The translations under genes were made by a program, and so were the position numbers. The notes beneath the pieces are model-generated. The model was not told where the DNA came from and searched no databases. It saw only the letters and a program-made list of their open reading frames with translations. Positions 25,266 through 33,271 of a DNA stretch of 64,000 nucleotides are shown in pieces. Every line of letters starts with the position of its first letter. Positions within the stretch are counted from its first letter, which is position 1. The DNA lies in NCBI GenBank assembly GCA_002842215.1, contig PHCC01000012.1, positions 1 through 64,000 of the forward strand, read 5' to 3'. This DNA comes from Betaproteobacteria bacterium HGW-Betaproteobacteria-9 (GTDB lineage: Bacteria > Pseudomonadota > Gammaproteobacteria > Burkholderiales > Burkholderiaceae_C).

Positions 25266-25620
25266 CCAGTTGTCCACACCCCTGCTCGAATTCACTGTTT
25301 CTAAAAAAATACTCAAGATCCGGACTCATATATGGTGCATGCGGTCGCACGACACGGGCGCATGTGGTTGCACGAACTACTGCATGCGGTCGCACGGGTC
25401 GCGCTGCATGCAGTCTCACGACTCACGCATGCGCTCGGTCATCCCATCTTTGAAGGGCGAGGTCGAAGCGGCAACACTCGTGTCATCAAAATCCACCACT
25501 AAGATCGCTTCTTTCAAAGCTACTGAAATCTACCGGGATCTATCAATATATAAGGCTGTATAACAACCTTCAGTACTGGCGACGCCAGCAGCCGGTCTCG
25601 CCGCGCTGCAAAGTGTTCAG
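25266..25620. promoter_or_regulatory. Putative plasmid-type replication origin (oriV)
   Basis: This 355-base gap lies beyond the 3' end of the TrfA-like gene. It combines a sequence one mismatch from a DnaA box (TTGTCCACA at 25271-25279), a five-copy iteron-like array (25336-25441), and an A+T-rich stretch (about 25500-25562, containing TATCAATATATAAGG). This combination is the usual layout of an iteron-controlled origin. No experimental evidence exists in the sequence itself. Confidence 0.55.
25336..25441 (+). repeat. Iteron-like array, five ~22-bp repeats
   Basis: The motif GCATGCGGTCGCACG and close variants start at 25337, 25360, 25382, 25406 and 25427. Spacings are 23, 22, 24 and 21 bases, about two helical turns. 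Copies 1 and 3 share the full 15-base core and the others differ at a few positions. The spacing is too irregular and the units too short for a CRISPR. Position near an initiator gene argues for iterons. Confidence 0.75.
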
Positions 25621-26475
25621 TCATTGCCTCACTTTGAGCAACCCGGCCGCATCGATTTCCCAGAAAAAATCCTGGCCATGGTCCCGCCTGGCCTTGGTCA
25701 CAGATCGCAGGGACCTGACCAACGTCTGCTTAAAACTGCGAAGGTCCTTAGTCTGGCTGCCCGAGAGCCATTTCACAGTTTCAATTCGAAGAGCGTGCGC
25801 CTCTGGCTGGCTGCTGTAGTACCCATGCAGCCACTTTGCCAGTGGCTTTCCATGCAGGTCTGCACGGACCTCCGAATGTAAAGAGGCAAAGCCACCAGGC
25901 GCGAAGAGCTTCACAAGATCAGGATCGATGCGCAAGCTCCATGCATCACCTGCGCACGGCCGTTTTGCACTGGACAACAGCGAACCGATGAACCTGGCCC
26001 CCCCTTGATCAATATCTAGGACTGCGCCAGCCAGTCTTTTCAAGCTTGCCTCGAGCTCAGCATAGCTCCTCCCGTCATCACCTTTCCTTTGGGCAAGCAG
26101 CAGTCGCCGAGCAGGCGCAACTACGACGCCGCCAAGCGGTTGGCCGCGCGCTGTGTCCAGGACAGCCAAAAGCACGTCAAGGTCCTGTTGGTCTAAAAGC
26201 TGGCCAGTGAAGCGCACTCGCATGTTTGAAAGGCCTGCAATCTGCTGGTCCCTCACAAACTCGCGCGCACCACCTTTTTTTCTTCGGTCTGCCATCGCTG
26301 CAAACAGGGCTGTGCGTAAGGCAACGTGTGGTGCAAGTTTTCGTCCCTGGTTTACCCCAGGCAAACTGACCTGACTAACCTGCCCCTCTGCGATCTGGAC
26401 TTCCTGCCTGATTTGAGTCAGCTCAACTTGCACCCTGATGCGTGCGAGGGCTTCATCTATGGATCGACTTGTCAT
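25621..26475 (-). CDS. TrfA-like plasmid replication initiator
   Basis: The start is taken at MTSRSIDEALARIRV (284 residues), 2 bases after the stop of the upstream gene. The sequence matches the TrfA family of IncP-type initiators. It has LAPHVALRTALFAAM near 48, winged-helix segments in the middle, and the C-terminal signature LVKLFAPGGFASLHSEVR...LAKWLHGYYSS...VKWLSGSQTKDLRSFKQTLVRSL. TrfA binds iterons and loads the host helicase at oriV. An initiator inside an integrase-bounded island suggests that the excised circle can replicate, or that the island derives from a plasmid. Confidence 0.85.
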   Translation of the reverse strand: MTSRSIDEALARIRVQVELTQIRQEVQIAEGQVSQVSLPGVNQGRKLAPHVALRTALFAAMADRRKKGGAREFVRDQQIAGLSNMRVRFTGQLLDQQDLDVLLAVLDTARGQPLGGVVVAPARRLLLAQRKGDDGRSYAELEASLKRLAGAVLDIDQGGARFIGSLLSSAKRPCAGDAWSLRIDPDLVKLFAPGGFASLHSEVRADLHGKPLAKWLHGYYSSQPEAHALRIETVKWLSGSQTKDLRSFKQTLVRSLRSVTKARRDHGQDFFWEIDAAGLLKVRQ

Positions 26476-26477
26476 TG

Positions 26478-26822
26478 TCAGACTACCTGACCATGCTCTG
26501 TCTCCATTGGCTGCTTTCGTGGACGCCCTCGTCCGCGTTTGATAGGTAATTGCAGGACCGGAACTGACTGTGTTTGTGTCACCACTTTGTCCGTGGCACT
26601 CCCAAACGCCCACAGCCTGACCTCCGCGGCACGGAAGGTAATTTTTCGACCAAGCAAAACTGGCTGTGGAAATCCAGGTGGTGGCCTATGGATCCACCTT
26701 CTGACCGAGTTGAGCGGCTGGCCCAGGAATTCGGCAAGATGACCCAAATCCCAAAGTGCTGGGCCGGTTGATTCAGTTGAAGGGCGACTAGGGGGAGAAA
26801 GATTTTTTGAAAGAGAAGACAC
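26478..26822 (-). CDS. Small HTH (AlpA/excisionase-like) protein with an AT-hook-like tail
   Basis: This 114-residue protein has a central helix-turn-helix of the AlpA/MerR-like type (LGHLAEFLGQPLNSVRRWIHRPPPGFPQPVLLGRKITFRAAEVRLWA). Near the C-terminus is KRGRGRPRKQ, a classic AT-hook that binds the minor groove of A+T-rich DNA. It is immediately upstream of the TrfA-like gene with a 2-base gap, so it likely regulates replication or excision. The first 20 residues are Ser/Pro-rich. Confidence 0.75.
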   Translation of the reverse strand: MSSLSKNLSPPSRPSTESTGPALWDLGHLAEFLGQPLNSVRRWIHRPPPGFPQPVLLGRKITFRAAEVRLWAFGSATDKVVTQTQSVPVLQLPIKRGRGRPRKQPMETEHGQVV

Positions 26823-27316
26823 GAAGCACCACTGACGACAAGTCTTAAAGTCCGGGCCTTAGACCCGGAAAGTCGGCTTTATCGATGCCCCCGTACGGGC
26901 AGCAGAACGGAGGCGCGGCTGCGCGTCGTCCTAAGTGAACCAAGGCACACAACCTTGGCGACCACCTGGTGGCGAGGTGGCCGATGCTTCGATGCAGGGT
27001 CTTTCACCCTGCGGTCACACACTAACGTCGACCTTTCCAATGACGGGCAGAAACCCGAGATCCCTGACTTGCAGGGACCGCCACTCTAGATTGAGAGGCA
27101 GGCGAATTCTATGAGAATCCTCGAAAAACACAAGCCAGCGCATCTGATGCTCCGTGACATGCCAGGGACAGATCTGCGCAACAGTAAAAATCAAAGCAGA
27201 TCAAAGCAAGTCACACTGAGACAATGCGGGGACAGTGAAATTGATTGAAACAACAAAAAAGCCCAGTTTTTTGGACTGGGCTTATCGTGTAACCTGTTGA
27301 TTTAACAGACATTTTC
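26823..27316. other. Hairpin-rich non-coding region, possible structured RNA
   Basis: These 494 bases lie between the HTH/TrfA operon and tRNA-Asp. Seven hairpins are visible in order: 26852-26868, 26887-26900, 26913-26924, 26940-26958, 26962-26980, 26994-27012 and 27061-27077. There is no plausible ORF. The region is the minus-strand leader of the replication operon, so a copy-control or leader RNA is possible. A GGGGACA motif at about 27228 and repeated ATCAAAGCA near 27190-27210 lie closer to the attachment site. Confidence 0.55.
27253..27283 (-). terminator. Terminator downstream of tRNA-Asp
   Basis: The stem AAGCCCAGT/ACTGGGCTT is followed on the minus strand by a run of T residues. It is correctly placed to end the tRNA-Ala, tRNA-Glu, tRNA-Asp transcript, and it lies just inside the island's right end. 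Confidence 0.85.
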
Positions 27317-27364
27317 TGGCGGAGTGGACGGGGCTCGAACCCGCGACCCCCGGCGTGACAGGCC
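27317..27364 (-). repeat. attR: 48-bp repeat within tRNA-Asp
   Basis: This is identical to 11936-11983. It covers the tRNA from the anticodon arm to the CCA end. Recombination between the two copies would excise a 15.4-kb circle and leave the tRNA intact. Confidence 0.95.
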
Positions 27365-27393
27365 GGTATTCTAACCAACTGAACTACCACTCC
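27317..27393 (-). tRNA. tRNA-Asp (GTC)
   Basis: The minus strand folds as a full tRNA with acceptor GGAGTGG/CCACTCC, anticodon GTC in CCTGTCACG, a TTCGAGC T-loop and an encoded CCA. It matches bacterial tRNA-Asp closely. Its 3' 48 bases are the island attachment site, and the gene is intact despite the insertion. Confidence 0.97.
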
Positions 27394-27449
27394 GCAGTGG
27401 TGCAGCTTTTGCCTGATGCTTTTCAGCTTCAAGCCAAGTGCCACAAACT

Positions 27450-27525
27450 TGGCGACCCTACGGGGATTCGAACCCCGGTACTCACCGTGAAAGGGTGATG
27501 TCCTAGGCCTCTAGACGATAGGGTC
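27450..27525 (-). tRNA. tRNA-Glu (TTC)
   Basis: Acceptor GACCCTA/TAGGGTC, anticodon TTC in CCTTTCACG, TTCGAATCC T-loop and an encoded CCA are all visible on the minus strand. It lies between tRNA-Asp and tRNA-Ala. Confidence 0.96.
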
Positions 27526-27600
27526 AAAACCTTGGAACTTCCAGAACCTCGCATTGTATCAGCGGCGCAATCGCTTTCCCGACACAAGCTTCACAAATTT

Positions 27601-27676
<76 letters not shown>

Positions 27677-27751
27677 ACAGGGTTTGTTGATTCACTCTTC
27701 GCATGTCACCGCTTGGTGTGAATCAGCAAGCCTCAAATTATAGGACATTTT

Positions 27752-29134
27752 TCAACGCTTTTGAAGCCGCGCCAAAACTGTTTGTTGATTTTGCAGTTCA
27801 AGCACCGCGTCGAGCGACGGCGTCTGCGCCGTGCCCATCACCAGCACGCGCACCGGCATCGCCAGTTGCGGCATCTTGATGCCGTGGGCGGTGATGGTTT
27901 CCTTGATGGCCGCCGAGATGCTGGCCTTGTCCCAGGCGCTGGCCGCCAGCTTCTCAGCCAGCGTGGCCAGCGCGGGCTCAACGGCGGGCGTGACGTGCTG
28001 CGCGCGCTCTTCGGCGCTGGGCGTCACGTCGGCGTAAAACGCGGCGGCCCAGCTCGCCAGCGCCACCGTGGTGTCGCAGCGGTCCTTGAACAAACCGCAG
28101 ATGCGGGGCAGGCGCTCGTCGGCGGCGATGCCGCGCTTGATCAGTTGCTCAGCCACCAGTGGCGCCAACGCGGCATCGTCCATGGCCTTCATGTGCTGGG
28201 CGTTGACCCAGCGCAGCTTGGCTTCGTCGAACTGCGCGGCACTGCGACCGAGGTGGTCCAGATTGAACCATTCGAGGAACTGCGCACGGCTGAAAATTTC
28301 GTCGTCACCGTGGCTCCAGCCCAGGCGAGCGAGGTAGTTCACCATGGCGTCGGGCAGGTAGCCTTCGTCGCGGTACTGCGTCACGGGCTTGGCGCCGTTG
28401 CGCTTGCTCATCTTCTCGCCCTGCTCGTTGAGCACGGTGGGCAGGTGGGCGTACACCGGCGGCTCTTTACCGAGCGCTTTGAAGATGTTGATCTGGCGCG
28501 GCGTGTTGTTCACATGGTCGTCGCCGCGAATCACGTGGGTGATCGCCATGTCGATGTCGTCCACCACGACGCAGAAGTTGTAGGTGGGCGTACCGTCGGG
28601 GCGCGCGATCACCAGATCGTCGAGTTCGTCGTTGCGGATCTCGATCAGGCCCTTGACCTTGTCGTCCCAGGCCACCACACCCCCTTGCGGGTTCTTGAAG
28701 CGCAGCACCGGCTTCACGCCCTCGGGGATGGCAGGCAGCACCTTGCCCGGCTCGGGGCGCCAGGTGCCGTCGTAGCGCGGCTTCTCCTTGTTGGCCATCT
28801 GGCGCTCGCGCAAGGCGTCCAGTTCGGCCATGCTCATGTAGCAGGGGTAGACATGGCCCGCGGCCACCATCTCGGCCAGCACCGCCTTGTAGCGGTCCAT
28901 GCGCTGCATCTGGTAGAACGGCCCTTCGTCGTGGTCCAGGCCGAGCCATTTCATGCCTTCGATGATCACGTCCACCGCGGCCTGAGACGAACGCTCCAGA
29001 TCGGTGTCTTCGATGCGCAGGATGAAGGTGCCGCCGGTGGCGCGTGCGAATGCCCACGGATACAGCGCGGAGCGGATGTTGCCCAGGTGAATGAAGCCGG
29101 TGGGCGATGGGGCGAAGCGGGTGCGAACGGTCAT
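27752..29134 (-). CDS. gltX: Glutamyl-tRNA synthetase
   Basis: This 460-residue class I aminoacyl-tRNA synthetase charges tRNA-Glu. The HIGH-type motif is [10 protein letters not shown] at residues 11-20 and the KMSKR motif is [12 protein letters not shown] near 242. Length is normal. It is followed by the tRNA-Ala, tRNA-Glu and tRNA-Asp genes on the same strand. This marks the return to the conserved chromosome. Confidence 0.97.
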   Translation of the reverse strand: MTVRTRFAPSPTGFIHLGNIRSALYPWAFARATGGTFILRIEDTDLERSSQAAVDVIIEGMKWLGLDHDEGPFYQMQRMDRYKAVLAEMVAAGHVYPCYMSMAELDALRERQMANKEKPRYDGTWRPEPGKVLPAIPEGVKPVLRFKNPQGGVVAWDDKVKGLIEIRNDELDDLVIARPDGTPTYNFCVVVDDIDMAITHVIRGDDHVNNTPRQINIFKALGKEPPVYAHLPTVLNEQGEKMSKRNGAKPVTQYRDEGYLPDAMVNYLARLGWSHGDDEIFSRAQFLEWFNLDHLGRSAAQFDEAKLRWVNAQHMKAMDDAALAPLVAEQLIKRGIAADERLPRICGLFKDRCDTTVALASWAAAFYADVTPSAEERAQHVTPAVEPALATLAEKLAASAWDKASISAAIKETITAHGIKMPQLAMPVRVLVMGTAQTPSLDAVLELQNQQTVLARLQKR

Positions 29135-29151
29135 GGAATGGTTCAGAAAAA

Positions 29152-30369
29152 TCAGAGGCTGGACAGACCGCGATCGAGGTCGTTGCAGATGTCGTCCAGA
29201 TGTTCGAGCCCCACCGCCACGCGGATCAGGCCCTGGCCAATGCCGGCGGCCTGGCGCTGCGCTTCAGAGAGCTTGCCGTGCGACGTGCTCGCCGAATGGG
29301 TGCACAGGGTTTTGGTGTCGCCCAGGTTCGTGCACAAGGACAGCACCTGAAGCTGGTCGAGCACATGAAAGGCGCGCTGGCGCGCCTGTTCAGCGCCGTC
29401 GGCCCGCACGTCGAAGGACACCACCGCACCACCGATGCCGCCCATCTGGCGCATGGCGAGTTCGTGCTGGGGATGGCTGGACAGACCGGGGTAATACACG
29501 CGGCCCACGGCGCGGTGCGATTCCAGCCACTGCGCCAGCTTCAGCGTCTGCGCGCTTTGCGCCTTCATGCGCAGGTCCAGCGTTTCCAGACCCTTGAGCA
29601 CCACCCAGGCGTTGAAGGGGGAGAGCACCATGCCCGAGTTCTTCTGCACCGGCAGAAACTTCTCGCGCACCATGGCTTCGGTGGCGCACAGGGCGCCGGC
29701 CATCACGCGGCCCTGCCCGTCGAGGTACTTGGTACCGGAGTGCATGACGATGTCAGCCCCCAGCTCGATGGGGCGCTGCAGCGCGGGCGTGGCAAAACAG
29801 TTGTCCACCGCCAGCAGCGCACCGGCTTGGTGGGCGAGCTCGGCCAGGGCCCGGATGTCGCACACCTCGCCCAGCGGGTTGGTCGGGGTTTCGGCGAACA
29901 GCAGTCGGGTTGAGGGGCGCATGGCCACTCGCCACGCCGTCAGGTCGGTTTGCGGCACCACCGAGGTCTCCACGCCGAAGCGCCCGAACTCGGACCCGAT
30001 CAGTTTCAGGGTCGAGCCGAACATGGACTGCGAAATGATGACGTGATCGCCCGCCTTCAGCAGGCTGAAGCACATCAGCATGACCGCCGCCATGCCCGAA
30101 GCGGTGGCCATGCAGGCCTCAGCGCCTTCCATGGCCGCCAGGCGCTGTTCAAAGCTGGTGACCGTGGGGTTGCCGGAACGTCCATAGGTGTAGCCGTCTT
30201 CGTCGCCGCCAAAGCGGCGCGCGGAGGCCTCGGCCGAGGGCTGCACGAAACCCGTGGTCAGGTACAAGGCCTCCGAGTTCTCACCGTACTGGCTGCGATC
30301 AACGGCCTGGCGCACGGCCAGCGTTTCGCGGTGCAGGTTGACCCCGGGGGCAGAAATGCCGTTGCTCAT
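29152..30369 (-). CDS. metZ: O-succinylhomoserine sulfhydrylase
   Basis: The start is placed at [13 protein letters not shown] (405 residues), just after AGGAGCGCGCG on the minus strand. It is a PLP enzyme of the Cys/Met metabolism family: [16 protein letters not shown] near 56, the cofactor Lys in [13 protein letters not shown] near 210, and the [10 protein letters not shown] segment. MetZ makes homocysteine from O-succinylhomoserine and sulfide. In Burkholderiales it typically follows purF, as here, with a 14-base gap. Confidence 0.93.
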   Translation of the reverse strand: MSNGISAPGVNLHRETLAVRQAVDRSQYGENSEALYLTTGFVQPSAEASARRFGGDEDGYTYGRSGNPTVTSFEQRLAAMEGAEACMATASGMAAVMLMCFSLLKAGDHVIISQSMFGSTLKLIGSEFGRFGVETSVVPQTDLTAWRVAMRPSTRLLFAETPTNPLGEVCDIRALAELAHQAGALLAVDNCFATPALQRPIELGADIVMHSGTKYLDGQGRVMAGALCATEAMVREKFLPVQKNSGMVLSPFNAWVVLKGLETLDLRMKAQSAQTLKLAQWLESHRAVGRVYYPGLSSHPQHELAMRQMGGIGGAVVSFDVRADGAEQARQRAFHVLDQLQVLSLCTNLGDTKTLCTHSASTSHGKLSEAQRQAAGIGQGLIRVAVGLEHLDDICNDLDRGLSSL

Positions 30370-30383
30370 CGCGCGCTCCTCGT

Positions 30384-31886
30384 TCAGGCGGTCTGGGCGT
30401 TGGGCAAGGCCAGACGCGAGTTGTCTTCCTGGCCTTCTTCGCTCTGGTCGCGACCCTGGTTCATGCGTTCGATGGTCTCGAGCGTGATGTCGCCGGTGAC
30501 GTAGACGCCGTCGAAACACGAGGCGTCAAAACCGGCCAGGTTCGGATTGAGCGAGCCGATGGCCTGCTTCATCGCGTCCACGTCCTGGTAGATCAGCGCG
30601 TCACAGCCAATGCTCTCGCGCACCTGCTCCACCGTGCGGTCGTGCGCCACGAGCTCGCTGGAGGTGGGCATGTCGATGCCGTAGACGTTGGGGTAACGCA
30701 CCGGCGGCGCGGCGCTGGCCAGGTAGACCTTGCGCGCGCCGGCATCACGCGCCATCTGCACGATCTCGCGGCTGGTGGTGCCACGCACGATGGAGTCGTC
30801 GACCAGCAGCACGTTGCGGCCCTTGAACTCGCTCGCGATCACGTTGAGCTTCTGGCGCACCGACTTCTTGCGCACGCCCTGCCCCGGCATGATGAAGGTG
30901 CGGCCCACATAACGGTTCTTCACGAAACCTTCGCGGTACGGCAGGCCCAGCAGCTGCGCCAGCTCCATGGCACTGGGACGCGAAGATTCGGGGATCGGGA
31001 TCACGACGTCGATCTCGTTCGGCGGCACCGTCGACACCAGACGCTTGGCCAGGGTCTTGCCCAGGTTCAGGCGCGCCTGGTAGACCGAGATGCCGTCGAG
31101 CACCGAGTCCGGCCGTGCGAGGTAGACGTACTCAAAAATACAGGGGTTGTGGCTGGTCTTCTCGGCGCACTGCTCGAACTGGGTGCTGCCATCGTGTGCC
31201 ACGAACAGCGCTTCGCCCGGCTGGATGTCGCGATCCAGTTCAAACCCGTTGCCTTCCAGCGTGACCGATTCGCTCGCCACCATCACGCTGTCGCCCTGCC
31301 GACCCACACACAGCGGCCGGATGCCGTAGGGATCGCGGAAGGCCAGCAGGCCGTGGCCGGCGATCAGGGCGACCACGGCGTAAGAGCCACGCACGCGCTG
31401 GTGCACACCGCGCACGGCCGCAAACACGTCGGCGGGCTTCAGCGTGATGCCTCGGCTGACTTTTTCCAGCTCGTGGGCCAGCACGTTCAGCAACACCTCG
31501 GAGTCGCTGTCGGTGTTGATATGGCGGTGATCGGCCTGAAACAGCTCCTGCTTCAACGCCTGCGCATTGGTCAGGTTGCCGTTGTGCACCAGCACCAGAC
31601 CAAACGGCGCGTTCACATAAAACGGTTGCGCCTCTTCTTCGCTGTAGGCATTGCCCGCGGTCGGGTAACGCACCTGGCCCAGGCCGCAGTGGCCAGGCAG
31701 GCTGCGCATGTTGCGCGTGCGGAACACGTCCCGCACCATGCCCTTGGCCTTGTGCATGAAGAACTTGCGACCTTGTTCGGTCACGATGCCGGCCGCATCC
31801 TGGCCCCGGTGTTGCAGCAGCAGGAGTGCGTCGTAGATGAGCTGGTTGACCGGCGCCTGGCTCACAACGCCAACGATTCCACACAT
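30384..31886 (-). CDS. purF: Amidophosphoribosyltransferase
   Basis: This 500-residue first enzyme of purine synthesis transfers an amino group from glutamine to PRPP. The N-terminal Cys2 nucleophile (MCGIVGVVS) is exposed after Met removal. The glutaminase domain covers about 1-230, and the PRPP-binding motif VLLVDDSIVRGTTS lies near 363. Length is normal. It lies between cvpA and metZ. Confidence 0.97.
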   Translation of the reverse strand: MCGIVGVVSQAPVNQLIYDALLLLQHRGQDAAGIVTEQGRKFFMHKAKGMVRDVFRTRNMRSLPGHCGLGQVRYPTAGNAYSEEEAQPFYVNAPFGLVLVHNGNLTNAQALKQELFQADHRHINTDSDSEVLLNVLAHELEKVSRGITLKPADVFAAVRGVHQRVRGSYAVVALIAGHGLLAFRDPYGIRPLCVGRQGDSVMVASESVTLEGNGFELDRDIQPGEALFVAHDGSTQFEQCAEKTSHNPCIFEYVYLARPDSVLDGISVYQARLNLGKTLAKRLVSTVPPNEIDVVIPIPESSRPSAMELAQLLGLPYREGFVKNRYVGRTFIMPGQGVRKKSVRQKLNVIASEFKGRNVLLVDDSIVRGTTSREIVQMARDAGARKVYLASAAPPVRYPNVYGIDMPTSSELVAHDRTVEQVRESIGCDALIYQDVDAMKQAIGSLNPNLAGFDASCFDGVYVTGDITLETIERMNQGRDQSEEGQEDNSRLALPNAQTA

Positions 31887-31919
31887 GATCGGATCCTTAC
31901 GGAAATAGTGACAAAAACT

Positions 31920-32405
31920 TCAAGGCAGGTAGCTCGCCAGAGCCGCCGGCAACAGGGGGCGCAGTGCGTGAACACTGTCCGCCATGGCATCGGCCACCAC
32001 CGACGCCCGCCAGTCGGTTTCGGCACGCAATGGGGTCATGCTGATCACCACCGTCAAGGCCAGCAGGATCAACACCCCGCGAGCCAGACCAAAGGCAGCA
32101 CCCAACACCCGGTCGATGGGCCTGAGCCCCACCGAAGCCACCAGCTGTTTCACCAGCCAGGCCAGCAAACCACCCGCAAACGCGGTGGCAATGAACACCA
32201 GTGCAAACCCCGCCGCCAGCTTCAAGGCCGGCAACGCGTCGCCCATGGGCAACACCGCAGCCACCTCGTCGGCGTAGGCCTGGGCCAGCAAAAAAGCCGC
32301 CACCCAGCCCGCCACGGAAATCACCTCGTACACCAGGCCACGCCACAGGCCCAGCACCGCCGACAGCACCAACACCGCCAGCAAAACACCATCGACCCAG
32401 TTCAT
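31920..32405 (-). CDS. cvpA: CvpA family membrane protein
   Basis: This 161-residue protein has four hydrophobic helices, starting VDGVLLAVLVLSAVLGLWRGLVYEVISVAGWV, the CvpA signature. CvpA is linked to colicin V production and envelope integrity. The gene conventionally precedes purF, as it does here. Confidence 0.93.
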   Translation of the reverse strand: MNWVDGVLLAVLVLSAVLGLWRGLVYEVISVAGWVAAFLLAQAYADEVAAVLPMGDALPALKLAAGFALVFIATAFAGGLLAWLVKQLVASVGLRPIDRVLGAAFGLARGVLILLALTVVISMTPLRAETDWRASVVADAMADSVHALRPLLPAALASYLP

Positions 32406-32436
32406 GCGCCGGGGCCCGCGATAAAAAACAGCCCCA

Positions 32437-33195
32437 TCACAAGGTCAGGATGGCGGCGGGCAGTCCGAGCGCTTTCACGCGCGCTGCCGCCTTGTCGGCT
32501 TCAGCCCGGCTCGTGAACGGTCCCAGGCGCACGCGAATCCGCTTGCCTTGCGGCGTTTCGGCCACATGGGTGTAAGTCGTGAGGCCTGCGCGCTCCAGTT
32601 TCAAACGGGTTTCGCGCGCCCGGTCTGCCTCGGCAAAGGCCCCCACCTGCACCACGATGCGCACACTTCCAGCCGCGGGCTTGTCTTCCAGCAGGGCTTT
32701 GGCCCGTGCGGTCTCGGTGGCCGCGGCGCTTTCCTTGGCGGGCACTTCGACCTTGGCCACCGGCTTCGGTGCGGTCTGGGCGACGGCGACCGGCGCGTCC
32801 TTCGCTTTGGACTTGTCGGATTCGGGCGTTGCCGCCACCACTTCTTCGCGCGCATCAAGCCCGTCGCCTGCCGGCAGGCTGCCCTCCGGGTTCTTGCTTT
32901 TTTCTGCCTCTGTGGAGACCGTTGCGGGTGTCTGAACCGGCGTTTTGGCCTGTGGGCTGGTCGCTTTGGCGCCAGGCAAGGGCTGCGCGGGATGGCGGGC
33001 CGGAATCTCGATCGGAATGTCCACCGCGACGGGCCGCGGCTGCGTGTCAAAAAGCATCGGGAAGCCCAGCACGCCGAGCAACACCAGCACGGCGGCACCG
33101 ATCAGCCGGTGGCGGGCGCGGCGGCGAATGGCCTCGATGCTCTGAGGCGGAGGCGTCGTGGGGCTGCTCTGGGAACCTGAACGGGGTGTGAGCAT
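32437..33195 (-). CDS. SPOR-domain membrane protein (DedD-like)
   Basis: The start is taken at MLTPRSGSQSS (252 residues). A cytoplasmic Arg-rich segment (RRRARHRLIG) is followed by one transmembrane helix (AAVLVLLGVLGFPMLF, about 34-49). A long Pro/Ala/Lys linker leads to a C-terminal SPOR domain (about 175-250: VRIVVQVGAFAEADRARET...RIRVRLGPFTSRAEADKAAARVKALG). SPOR domains bind denuded septal peptidoglycan, so it should act at the division site. It lies between folC and cvpA, the usual position of dedD. Confidence 0.9.
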   Translation of the reverse strand: MLTPRSGSQSSPTTPPPQSIEAIRRRARHRLIGAAVLVLLGVLGFPMLFDTQPRPVAVDIPIEIPARHPAQPLPGAKATSPQAKTPVQTPATVSTEAEKSKNPEGSLPAGDGLDAREEVVAATPESDKSKAKDAPVAVAQTAPKPVAKVEVPAKESAAATETARAKALLEDKPAAGSVRIVVQVGAFAEADRARETRLKLERAGLTTYTHVAETPQGKRIRVRLGPFTSRAEADKAAARVKALGLPAAILTL

Positions 33196-33271
33196 TCGGG
33201 GTTGGACCAATACGCTTTCAAAGCCGGCGGTGAGGCGCAAAAACGCACAAAGGCGTGATCGGCGGAGAGGG

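Larger units (their letters stand above)
11936..27364. mobile_element. 15.4-kb genomic island integrated at tRNA-Asp
   Basis: The island is bounded by perfect 48-bp direct repeats, and the right copy is part of the functional tRNA-Asp. Inside are a tyrosine integrase adjacent to the left repeat, a second recombinase, a five-gene type I restriction/defence locus, and a plasmid-like replication block (iteron-like array, TrfA-like initiator, HTH gene). No conjugation genes are seen. The composition is mixed: genes at 13.9-16.3 kb are A+T-richer than the hsd genes. Confidence 0.92.

Noticed and set aside
25336-25441. Repeat array considered as a CRISPR
   Set aside because: Units are about 15 bases with 21-24-base spacing, the spacers are too short, and no cas genes are present. 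Iterons near an initiator gene fit better.
30642-32516. 624-residue plus-strand ORF
   Set aside because: It is antisense to purF and cvpA and has no ribosome binding site or motif.
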